Origin: Pedobacter sp. KBW06
GTDB lineage: Bacteria; Bacteroidota; Bacteroidia; Sphingobacteriales; Sphingobacteriaceae
Assembly (NCBI RefSeq): GCF_003852525.1
Contig: NZ_QAJL01000001.1
Location: 1,265,133-1,329,132 of the forward strand
DNA length: 64,000 nucleotides
Direction: 5' to 3'
Shown: piece after piece, positions 47,022 through 54,633 of the stretch
Layout of the letters: the number at the start of each line of letters is the position of its first letter
Numbering within the stretch: the stretch's first letter is position 1
Translations under genes and position numbers: made by a program
The notes under the pieces: generated by a model
Told to the model about the DNA's origin: nothing
What the model saw: only the letters and a program-made list of their open reading frames with translations
Databases searched by the model: none

Positions 47022-48335
47022 TCAGTTAATGTTCGCTAATTTTCCCTTTTCAATTTCAGTCCCTCCAAGGCTCCAATCCTGTTCTTCTTCGCTTTCTATT
47101 ACCGGATTGAACTCTTTCTCGCTCTTGGCGATCACGATCGTCGCCACACCGTTACCAATGATATTGGTCAGCGCACGGGCCTCGCTCATAAACTTATCTA
47201 CGCCGAGCAGAAAGGCCAGTCCTTCGATCGGTATTTTGTGCAAGGCGGCCAGGGTAGAGGCCAGTACGATAAACCCGCTCCCGGTAACCCCCGCAGCTCC
47301 TTTTGAAGTGATCATCAATATTCCAATAATGCTGAGCATCTCCAGTACTGAAAGTTCAACCCCATACAACTGGGCGAGGAAAATCACCGACATCGAAAGG
47401 TAGATCGACGTTCCGTCCAGGTTAAAGGAATAGCCTGTTGGAATAACCAGTCCGACTACAGACTTGCTGCAACCCATTTTTTCGAGCTTCTGCATAATCG
47501 ATGGAAGTGCCGATTCTGAAGAGGAGGTACCCAGTACCAGCAGCAATTCTTCTTTTATATATTTAATGAATTTCCAGATGCTCATTTGATAATATTTCAT
47601 AATCCCGCCGAGAACGAGAAAGATGAAAATCCCCATGGTCAGGTATACCGTACCCATAAGTTTTGCCAATGGAACGAGGGTATGAAGTCCGAATTTACCT
47701 ACTGTGTAAGCCATGCCACCAAAAGCACCCAGGGGCGCCAGGTACATCACATACTTTAGCCCGAGAAAGACGATTTTAGACAGACGACCTAAACCTTTTA
47801 CCGCTTTTTCACGGTGTCTGGAGTAATTGAGAATAATCCCTGCAATAATCGCCACCACCAATACCTGAATGGTCACGTTGTTCATAAAGAAATGTACCCA
47901 GTCAAAATCCTTTGCAGGTCCGGAAGTGTATTTCGAGGCATCGCCGATTTGAAGCTTAGACTTATCAATATTTCCGGGCTTCAACAAAACCGCCATGACA
48001 ATCCCGATGGCCAGAGAGAAAGTAGATACGATTTCAAAATATAAAAGCGACTTCAGGCCTATCCTGCCCACCTTTTTCAGGTCTCCCATACCGCTGATTC
48101 CCAAAACGATGGTTAAAAAGATAATGGGCGCGATAAAGAGCTTGATGATGTCGATAAAGGTCTTTCCTATAATTTCCATTTTCACGGCAGTTGCAGGTGC
48201 ATAACTGCCCAGCACTACACCGGCGATAATGGCGATGAGTACCCAGAAAGTTAGGTTGGCGAGGATCCGCAGCCATATACTTGCTGTTTTTTTGTTCTGC
48301 TGAAAAGCAGGTTGAGGTGATTTTTCGATTAACAT
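47022..48335 (-). CDS. Dicarboxylate/amino acid:cation symporter (DctA/GltP-like)
   Basis: The 437-residue inner-membrane protein has the family motifs intact: L-G-T-S-S-S-E-S-A-L-P, S-F-N-L-D-G-T-S-I-Y (D307), T-S-K-G-A-A-G-V-T-G-S-G-F, and F-M-S-E-A-R-A-L-T-N-I-I-G-N-G. These are closest to C4-dicarboxylate carriers. It lies 14 bp after the barrel protein gene, so porin and carrier are probably co-transcribed. The divergent two-component genes at 49822-51590 are likely regulators. Confidence 0.93.
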   Translation of the reverse strand: MLIEKSPQPAFQQNKKTASIWLRILANLTFWVLIAIIAGVVLGSYAPATAVKMEIIGKTFIDIIKLFIAPIIFLTIVLGISGMGDLKKVGRIGLKSLLYFEIVSTFSLAIGIVMAVLLKPGNIDKSKLQIGDASKYTSGPAKDFDWVHFFMNNVTIQVLVVAIIAGIILNYSRHREKAVKGLGRLSKIVFLGLKYVMYLAPLGAFGGMAYTVGKFGLHTLVPLAKLMGTVYLTMGIFIFLVLGGIMKYYQMSIWKFIKYIKEELLLVLGTSSSESALPSIMQKLEKMGCSKSVVGLVIPTGYSFNLDGTSIYLSMSVIFLAQLYGVELSVLEMLSIIGILMITSKGAAGVTGSGFIVLASTLAALHKIPIEGLAFLLGVDKFMSEARALTNIIGNGVATIVIAKSEKEFNPVIESEEEQDWSLGGTEIEKGKLANIN

Positions 48336-48349
48336 GTGGCTCTTTTTTA

Positions 48350-49669
48350 TTAGTCTATATTGATATGGTACATCAGAACAAACATCATTTTCCTGTCGGT
48401 AACTTTGAGTGCTGTTCCTTGAGTAGTATAAATTGGTCTGCTCTGGGCATTGAAAACGAATTTGGAGGAGTGGTCTTTTAACAGCAGGCTCAGTCCGAGG
48501 TCGTAACTAAACATAGGGTCAGATAAGCGCTCAAATCGGGAATACTGGACTCCAAAAGCGGGCATTAGCCGGGTTTTCTTAGTCCGGCGGTTAAAATATG
48601 GCAGGGTAACCCCCGACTGCAGAATCAGGCTTTTTCCCGTTCCAACTACAGGATAGGCATTTCCGGCTCCATTAAAGGCCGCTATTTTACTTTCGATACC
48701 ATTCGCCATATTGTTTATCCCCAGGTTGCGAATATAACCAGGTCCGTAATCATGGAGAAATGCAGCTGCATAAATATTCAGGGAAGTGCCGCTTTCTTTA
48801 TTCAGCGGCGCATCAAAAAAGACATCTGCGCTGAAGAGTTTCATGCTATTTAAAACCGTATCGCCGGAACTGAGGCTCCACAGCAGGTCTTTTTGATACT
48901 CTGCACCAATCCCTATTGCCAGCACTTTTTTCCTGCCCAGGTAAGTTCCGGCAGAGATTGGAGAAACATTGCTTTCACTTTCAAAAAACTGCCATTTTAC
49001 ATAAGCAGAGAGGTTAGGTTTGACCTTCAGGTTATTGAAGTTGGAAATTCCTTCCTGAGGTTTCGCCGTTACAGGGATATAAGGTTTTGAAATGATCAGT
49101 CTATAGTCTAATGGCCCAAGCTGTCCTTTTGCAAACAGATTCAGGTTTCGAAGGGTAAGGTCAGTACGGTTCACATTTCCAAGGATCAGGAATGGAACAT
49201 CATATAACAAAGTGGATCCGGGCCCCGCGGCAAATCTGGTCAGCCCTTTCCAGTTCGAACGCCCTCCGCCAAGGCTCAGCATTTGATTAAACTGGTATTC
49301 CCCGTAAGCATCCAGCAGTTCAACCGGGCTTTCATTGTGGGAAAGAGAGGTAAGATTGGTGGTACCGGCCTGAACTACAAACATCAGGTGATCAATTGGA
49401 TTGGCCGTTACTTTTACCCTGAATCTTCTTAGGGACAGGTCTGCAGTATTGGCCACCTGACTTTCGTTGATCCTGCTGCCCGGGTTCATCATGGTATACC
49501 TTGCCCAGAATTGCGCATAGGCAGAAAACCGAATCCGTTTATCCTGCTTTTTCTCCTGGCTAAAAGAAGGGTCAGGAAAAAAAAGGGCAATTCCCAGTGC
49601 CAGGATCATTCCTAAAAAAAGAAGTCCTGTATTTCTGATCACCGAAAAAATAGAGATATTAGCCCTCAT
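48350..49669 (-). CDS. Outer-membrane beta-barrel (porin-like) protein
   Basis: The 439-residue protein has a signal peptide ending S-F-S-Q. It then shows alternating-hydrophobicity strands of a barrel similar to phosphate-selective porin O/P types (F-S-A-Y-A-Q-F-W-A-R-Y, L-R-R-F-R-V-K-V-T-A-N-P). The C-terminus M-F-V-L-M-Y-H-I-N-I-D is strand-like. It is directly upstream of the DctA-like gene (14 bp), so it probably lets the carboxylate through the outer membrane. The leader has the AACCAAA motif (49687-49693) 17 bases before the ATG. Confidence 0.82.
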   Translation of the reverse strand: MRANISIFSVIRNTGLLFLGMILALGIALFFPDPSFSQEKKQDKRIRFSAYAQFWARYTMMNPGSRINESQVANTADLSLRRFRVKVTANPIDHLMFVVQAGTTNLTSLSHNESPVELLDAYGEYQFNQMLSLGGGRSNWKGLTRFAAGPGSTLLYDVPFLILGNVNRTDLTLRNLNLFAKGQLGPLDYRLIISKPYIPVTAKPQEGISNFNNLKVKPNLSAYVKWQFFESESNVSPISAGTYLGRKKVLAIGIGAEYQKDLLWSLSSGDTVLNSMKLFSADVFFDAPLNKESGTSLNIYAAAFLHDYGPGYIRNLGINNMANGIESKIAAFNGAGNAYPVVGTGKSLILQSGVTLPYFNRRTKKTRLMPAFGVQYSRFERLSDPMFSYDLGLSLLLKDHSSKFVFNAQSRPIYTTQGTALKVTDRKMMFVLMYHINID

Positions 49670-49821
49670 CTATCTTAAGTTTTATATTTGGTTGTTTCCC
49701 CACAGCAAATAGCTGCACCCGGAAATTAAATATGAGTATAAGGACTGTTGAAAAGGATTTATATCAATAAACGACAGAATAAATAAACGAACAACCAGAA
49801 CTGAAAAATCACGATGAACAA

Positions 49822-50916
49822 ATGATCCTGCTATTAAACCTTGTCTTTTTGATTTTAATCCTGAGGTTATCTTTCGAAAAAAAGGTAATGAACCTCCTGC
49901 TGAACGGAAAGTGGCCAGGTGTCATTTATATGCAGCATGTCCTGTTCTGGCTTGGATTTATTGGCCTGAGTGCTTACATCTACCTCAGTTTGTTTGGCTT
50001 TCCCGGCGCTTTGTATCGCTTGCTGTTTATGCTGGCCATCAATATCCCGCTGTACCTTTTATGCTTCAAAAGACTCGTTCCTCAATATTACCAGACCAAA
50101 AGATATGGGGAATATGTATTGTACACTGCAGGTGTTTTTGTGCTCTCCAGTCTGATCAGAATCCTGCTTGAACCTGAACTTTTCGACAATGGGATCGCGG
50201 CAGAAGGAAAATACATTTTCATGATCTACCTCACGCAGCTCATCATTATACTCGTTCCTTCCATGCAGGGTATCTCCAGATATAAGCTTATCGTGGAACA
50301 GGAGCTTGCCGAACTTCTGATCAGGAAAAAAGAAGCAGATCTGGAACTGGTAAAATCAAAGATCAACCCACATTTTCTCTTCAATACGCTGAACAATATT
50401 TATTCCTACAGTTATGCAACGGACAGCATTTCGGCAAACCTGATCAAACAGCTCAGCCTCTTAATGCAATACACTACTTATGAGGTGGAGAAAAAAACGA
50501 TCCCCATAGAACGGGAAATTCAAATGATCACCGCATTGGCTACGCTCTACCAGTTAAAAAGTAAAAGCAAGCTGGATATGGAACTCGACTTCGAAGCGAA
50601 TGAGCTTTTTAATATAGTAGAAATCCCTCCAACCATCTACCTCACCCTTTTCGAAAATGCAGTCAAGTATTCTGTCATAGGACAGGATGAAAAGGCCTAT
50701 ATCAGGCTTAAATTGTCACTTCAGAACGCCGTGGCGGAGTTTAGGATTTCAAATTCTATAGCTGATAAAAAGACATCCGACAATTCACCATCCTATAGAG
50801 GGGCGGGAATCAAAGTATTAAAAATGATCCTGGACAGCCAATATGGGGAGAACTATAATTTGGAATCTGTGCAGAAGGGCGTAGATTACAGCACTGTATT
50901 AACCATCAGAATATGA
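49822..50916 (+). CDS. LytS/YehU-type sensor histidine kinase
   Basis: The 364-residue inner-membrane kinase has four or five N-terminal helices (about 1-155). A His-kinase domain follows, with H184 in I-N-P-H-F-L-F-N-T-L-N-N-I. The ATPase part has L-F-E-N-A-V-K-Y-S and Y-R-G-A-G-I-K-V-L. It has no large extracytoplasmic sensor domain. An alternative start is Met23. The stop overlaps the next gene by four bases (ATGA), so kinase and regulator are coupled. It is divergent from the porin-symporter unit. Confidence 0.93.
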   Translation: MILLLNLVFLILILRLSFEKKVMNLLLNGKWPGVIYMQHVLFWLGFIGLSAYIYLSLFGFPGALYRLLFMLAINIPLYLLCFKRLVPQYYQTKRYGEYVLYTAGVFVLSSLIRILLEPELFDNGIAAEGKYIFMIYLTQLIIILVPSMQGISRYKLIVEQELAELLIRKKEADLELVKSKINPHFLFNTLNNIYSYSYATDSISANLIKQLSLLMQYTTYEVEKKTIPIEREIQMITALATLYQLKSKSKLDMELDFEANELFNIVEIPPTIYLTLFENAVKYSVIGQDEKAYIRLKLSLQNAVAEFRISNSIADKKTSDNSPSYRGAGIKVLKMILDSQYGENYNLESVQKGVDYSTVLTIRI

Positions 50917-51590
50917 CCGCAATCAAAGCCATTTATGTTGATGATGAGTCTCCTGCACTGGAGCTCATTCGTAAATACTGTGCCGACCTTCCTGAGATCG
51001 AACTTATGGCCTGTTTCCTGAATCCCCTGGAAGCACTGAATTACAGTCGTCTTGATGAGGTGGAGTTGTTCATCCTGGACATTGAAATGCCCGGACTTTC
51101 CGGAACAGAGATGCTGGCCCTGATTCCTAAAGGAAAACTGGGCATTTTTATTACTGCAGATCCGACCCATGCAGCAAAGGCATATGACCTGGATGTCATC
51201 GATTATCTCGTTAAACCGGTATTTCCAGAGCGCTTTCTGAAGGCAGTTCAAAAGGCAATTGACTATAGAAAGCTGACTGACCCTGAGGTCGAAAAAGAAT
51301 TCCTGACTTTCAGGTCAGATTATATGTTAAATAAGGTCCCCCTGAGCGAGATCCAATGGATCGAGGGATTTGGAGAGTACCTAAAAGTCATCACGAGGTA
51401 TAAACAATACCTGGTTTTACAACGGTTTTCTGATTTCATTGAAAAGAATGTAAAGCTTGGCTTTGTCAGGATTCATAAATCCTACATCGTTCAGAAAGCA
51501 CATATATTGTCCCATAACTCACAGTTTGTGGTACTGAAAGACGGCAAGCAGCTTCCGGTAGGAAGGACGTATAAAGATGCGCTTAAATAA
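50913..51590 (+). CDS. LytTR-family response regulator
   Basis: The 225-residue protein has a receiver domain (about 1-118; phosphoacceptor D56 in F-I-L-D-I-E-M-P-G). A LytTR DNA-binding domain follows (about 130-225; I-Q-W-I-E-G-F-G-E-Y-L-K-V and F-V-R-I-H-K-S-Y-I-V). It pairs with the kinase encoded upstream and probably controls the divergent porin and carrier genes. Confidence 0.95.
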   Translation: MTAIKAIYVDDESPALELIRKYCADLPEIELMACFLNPLEALNYSRLDEVELFILDIEMPGLSGTEMLALIPKGKLGIFITADPTHAAKAYDLDVIDYLVKPVFPERFLKAVQKAIDYRKLTDPEVEKEFLTFRSDYMLNKVPLSEIQWIEGFGEYLKVITRYKQYLVLQRFSDFIEKNVKLGFVRIHKSYIVQKAHILSHNSQFVVLKDGKQLPVGRTYKDALK

Positions 51591-51745
51591 GAAAAGCCTC
51601 TTGCACCTTCAAATTTCAGAATCGTTATAACAGGATCATTTGCCGGAACGTAATTATAAAATCCGACAGCTATCTTTGCCTTCTTTGCCAAATGCAACAA
51701 AGTGTTAACAAATGTTAAATTCGGCCAAAAACCGCCTTTGAATGA

Positions 51746-51753
51746 TATATTTG
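51746..51753 (+). promoter_or_regulatory. -7 promoter element TATATTTG for the S41 gene
   Basis: It fits TAnnTTTG exactly. The predicted start near 51760 gives a leader of about 18 bases to ATG 51778. A second exact match, TATCTTTG, lies at 51671-51678. No clear -33 box was found for either. Confidence 0.45.
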
Positions 51754-51777
51754 TGGCACATACAAATACTTTCTACC

Positions 51778-53229
51778 ATGAAAAAAATATTATTTATCGT
51801 AATGCTGTTTCCTTCATTACCCCTGTTTTCTCAAAGGAAAATAGCAGACTTAAAAAAGGAGGATTTCATTTCCGACTTTGATTTATCCGTCAACATCATC
51901 AGGAAACAGCACCCCAATCCTTTCAAATTTATTAAAGAAGAGGCTTTTAACCATAAAGTGGATTCACTCCGCAAATCTTTGGTTTCAAATCCGGACATCT
52001 ATAACTTCATATCCTCTTCTCCACTGCGATTAATAAAAGATGTCCATACTTCAGGAACAGTGGCAGAAGATCTGTCAATTGAATTGTATAAATCTGTCTC
52101 TTATTTCCCATATCCCGTCATCGTAGAAAAAGGAAGGGTATTTGTGAATATCATGAACAAAGAAATACCTTTTGGATCCGAAATAACAACGATCAATAAG
52201 GTACCGGTAAAGAAAATATTGACGGAAATTGCCTCCAATGTTGATGGTAACATTCAAACAGGTACTGACCGGAATGGAAATGATTTTGCGAGGTATTACA
52301 GTTTCAGGTACAGGAACCATGAAAATTATACGATAGCATTTGTTAAGCCGGGGAAAACAGAAACAGCGTCCATCACAGTCAGCCCGATCTCCGCATCTGA
52401 TTATTCTTACAGGAGTGCCAAATGTGTTTTACCTTTTAACCTGTTACAGCAGAGCTATAGCATTTACAGTGACCTTAATGATCAAAAACAAACGGGCATC
52501 TTAACAGTAGGCACTTTTAACCTTTCAGAAGATTATGCCTACAAGGAATTCAGCAATTTTTTTAAAGAAGTCAATCAGAAAAAATATACCAATGTAATTA
52601 TTGATATACGCCGTAACTCAGGTGGAAATCCAGCCATTGCGGCGCTCTTGTATTCCTTCATCACGAAAAACTCATTTGCAAACACCTATACCTACAAGAC
52701 TAAAAACATCACGCTGGCTTATCCGCAGTATGTAGTAGACGGGAATATGAGGACCTACTCCGACGAAGATATCCGCAGTCAGAATAATTACTTATATCAG
52801 CGCTTTGATAAAAATGATACGACCGGATGGTATACCGGAAACACCAGATTAATGGAGGGTTTACTGACGAATTTCCCTAAAGATAAAGACGCTTTTTCAG
52901 GGAACGTAAAAGTGTTGGTCGGTGCAGAGACAATTTCAGCGGCTACCTATTTCGCCTCTTTGGTGAAGGTAAATAACAGAGGGTTAATTATCGGAAAAGA
53001 GACTGCCAGTGGAGTAGATGCGACAACCGCAGCCTGGTTTGCCAGCTATCAGCTTCCGGCTACTAAAAGTGTTTTGACAATTCCGCTTACAGAGATTTAT
53101 TTCTTTAACGCAACAAAAGACAAGGGGCGTGGATTAATGCCTGATAAAGAATTACCAATCGAATTGTTTATTAAATATGCACTTGAAAACAAAGACCCTG
53201 AAATGACTTACGCCATGGGAGAAGGATAA
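51778..53229 (+). CDS. S41-family peptidase
   Basis: The 483-residue secreted protease has signal peptide MKKILFIVMLFPSLPLFSQ. The start is ATG 51778; the longer frame to 51742 would include the promoter. The nucleophile is the Ser in A-E-T-I-S-A-A-T-Y-F. A D-V-H-T motif in the N-terminal part (L-I-K-D-V-H-T-S-G) resembles the histidine of tricorn-type S41 enzymes. The Lys of carboxy-terminal proteases (G-K-G motif) is not at its place. I see no PDZ domain. The protein probably degrades or cuts a peptide outside the inner membrane; no partner is visible. Confidence 0.85.
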   Translation: MKKILFIVMLFPSLPLFSQRKIADLKKEDFISDFDLSVNIIRKQHPNPFKFIKEEAFNHKVDSLRKSLVSNPDIYNFISSSPLRLIKDVHTSGTVAEDLSIELYKSVSYFPYPVIVEKGRVFVNIMNKEIPFGSEITTINKVPVKKILTEIASNVDGNIQTGTDRNGNDFARYYSFRYRNHENYTIAFVKPGKTETASITVSPISASDYSYRSAKCVLPFNLLQQSYSIYSDLNDQKQTGILTVGTFNLSEDYAYKEFSNFFKEVNQKKYTNVIIDIRRNSGGNPAIAALLYSFITKNSFANTYTYKTKNITLAYPQYVVDGNMRTYSDEDIRSQNNYLYQRFDKNDTTGWYTGNTRLMEGLLTNFPKDKDAFSGNVKVLVGAETISAATYFASLVKVNNRGLIIGKETASGVDATTAAWFASYQLPATKSVLTIPLTEIYFFNATKDKGRGLMPDKELPIELFIKYALENKDPEMTYAMGEG

Positions 53230-53237
53230 AAAACAAA

Positions 53238-53269
53238 GGCCTATCTCCTGCAAAACAGTGAGGTAGGCC
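53238..53269. terminator. Bidirectional terminator between S41 and lipoprotein genes
   Basis: GGCCTATCTC (53238-53247) pairs with GAGGTAGGCC (53260-53269), ten pairs with one G-T wobble and a 12-base loop. A-rich sequence lies before it and CTTT after it. It lies between convergent stops at 53229 and 53280. The T-run is weak. Confidence 0.65.
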
Positions 53270-53279
53270 CTTTAGGTCA

Positions 53280-53768
53280 TTAATTAACTGGTTGTACTTT
53301 TTTAATGATTAACCTGCCATTCTTTTTAACCATATCAACGTTATTTAATTTCGCTTTATCGAGGATACCTGCCTCACATGGCTCTTTTGATGGCTTAAGG
53401 GTGAAACTGAAAACATCTGCAGCCTCCTTTCCTCCCGATATCGGTAATTTCATCAGGAGTGTATCTACAGATTCGGCGCCAAGAATGACTGTGAAATACC
53501 TTGCTGTACCGGATCCGATAACCTCCGGCTTCCAGCCTTCTTTAAAAAGCTTATCATTTTTTTTAAAAAAGCCAATCTGGTCCGGGGTATATTTTGGATT
53601 GTCCGAGAAGAATAAATCTTTCCCTGTACTTGCATCTACAACATTAAAGTTCATGCTGGAATACTTGATCTGCATTGAACAAAAAGTAACTGGATCAGAT
53701 TTCCTGCAGCCCGATCCGATAACAACAAGAAGGAGCGCGATAAAAAAGGATTTTGTTTGGTTTGTCAT
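53280..53768 (-). CDS. Small uncharacterised lipoprotein
   Basis: The 162-residue lipoprotein has its lipobox at G-S-G-C-R-K. The mature part looks beta-rich (F-N-V-V-D-A-S-T-G-K-D-L-F-F), with two further Cys (C-S-M-Q and E-P-C-E) that could form a disulfide. I do not recognise a family. The AACCAAA leader motif (53773-53779) is four bases before the ATG. It is a single gene between the S41 gene and Ku; a link with either is not supported. Confidence 0.75.
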   Translation of the reverse strand: MTNQTKSFFIALLLVVIGSGCRKSDPVTFCSMQIKYSSMNFNVVDASTGKDLFFSDNPKYTPDQIGFFKKNDKLFKEGWKPEVIGSGTARYFTVILGAESVDTLLMKLPISGGKEAADVFSFTLKPSKEPCEAGILDKAKLNNVDMVKKNGRLIIKKVQPVN

Positions 53769-53852
53769 GATTTTTGGTTAGTGGTGATCAATCAAAGAAT
53801 ACTCGATTATCCCATAAACGAGTAAAATATGAATTTCGCTACACCACTGTTG

Positions 53853-54617
53853 TTATGCCCGCTTATTCAGGCTTTCCAGCAACTGCTCATATAAATCATC
53901 GCTAACGGACTTTTGAGGCTTAATCTTTTTAACTGTCGCACGTTTCCCTTTGGCTTTAGATTTTATAATCTTTAACAGTTCTTTAGAATAATCATTTTTA
54001 AAAGCGGTAATATTAAACGATCCTGAATATTGCCTGATCAAGGCCAGTCCAACCTCCAGTTCCTTCGGCTTAATGGTAATTTCTTCTTTCAGCTGAACCT
54101 CCCTGGTACTGCGGATCTCTTCCTGAAAGCGGATCTTTGTAATGACAATAATGCCATCCAGCGGATGAATAACGCAAAGATGTTCCTGATTTCTCAGTAC
54201 AAAACGCGCTACCCCTGCTTTTTTAGATTTCAGCAAGGCCTGAAGTAGCAAAGCATAAGCTTTCTTTCCCTGATTTTCGGGTTGGGTATAGTATGAAGTT
54301 TCGTAATAAATCGCATTGATTTCCCTGATGTCGACGAAGTTTTCTATTTCTATGACTTTTGTTTTTTCAGGTTTTACCTCTTCAAAATCATGATCGTCCA
54401 GCACAATATACCGGTCTTTCAGAAAATAACCTTTCACAATATTTTCAAAAGGCACTTCTTTCTGCGTCTTCTCATTTATTCTCTTGAATTTGATGTTGGA
54501 ATGGTCCCGTTCATCGAGCATATCCAAATCAAGATTACTGCTGGTCACTCCGGAAAACAGTTTCACAGGAATATTCACCAAACCAAATCCAATAGCACCT
54601 TTCCAGATAGATCTCAT
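53853..54617 (-). CDS. ku: Ku DNA end-binding protein
   Basis: The 254-residue protein forms the homodimeric ring that binds double-strand ends and recruits LigD in bacterial non-homologous end joining. It has the Ku start M-R-S-I-W-K-G-A-I-G-F-G-L-V-N-I-P-V-K-L, the core with E-N-F-V-D-I-R-E-I, and a basic C-terminal region (S-K-A-K-G-K-R-A-T-V-K-K) typical of bacterial Ku. The start is placed at ATG 54617, removing a 37-residue extension that overlaps the ligD end. It lies 16 bp after ligD, so both are co-transcribed. Confidence 0.95.
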   Translation of the reverse strand: MRSIWKGAIGFGLVNIPVKLFSGVTSSNLDLDMLDERDHSNIKFKRINEKTQKEVPFENIVKGYFLKDRYIVLDDHDFEEVKPEKTKVIEIENFVDIREINAIYYETSYYTQPENQGKKAYALLLQALLKSKKAGVARFVLRNQEHLCVIHPLDGIIVITKIRFQEEIRSTREVQLKEEITIKPKELEVGLALIRQYSGSFNITAFKNDYSKELLKIIKSKAKGKRATVKKIKPQKSVSDDLYEQLLESLNKRA

Positions 54618-54633
54618 AATTAAATTGTTTAGG

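Noticed and set aside
51671..51678. TATCTTTG as the main promoter of the S41 gene.
   Set aside because: A second exact element (51746-51753) is closer to the start codon, and the nearest TTTG upstream is 28 bases away, too far for a -33 box.
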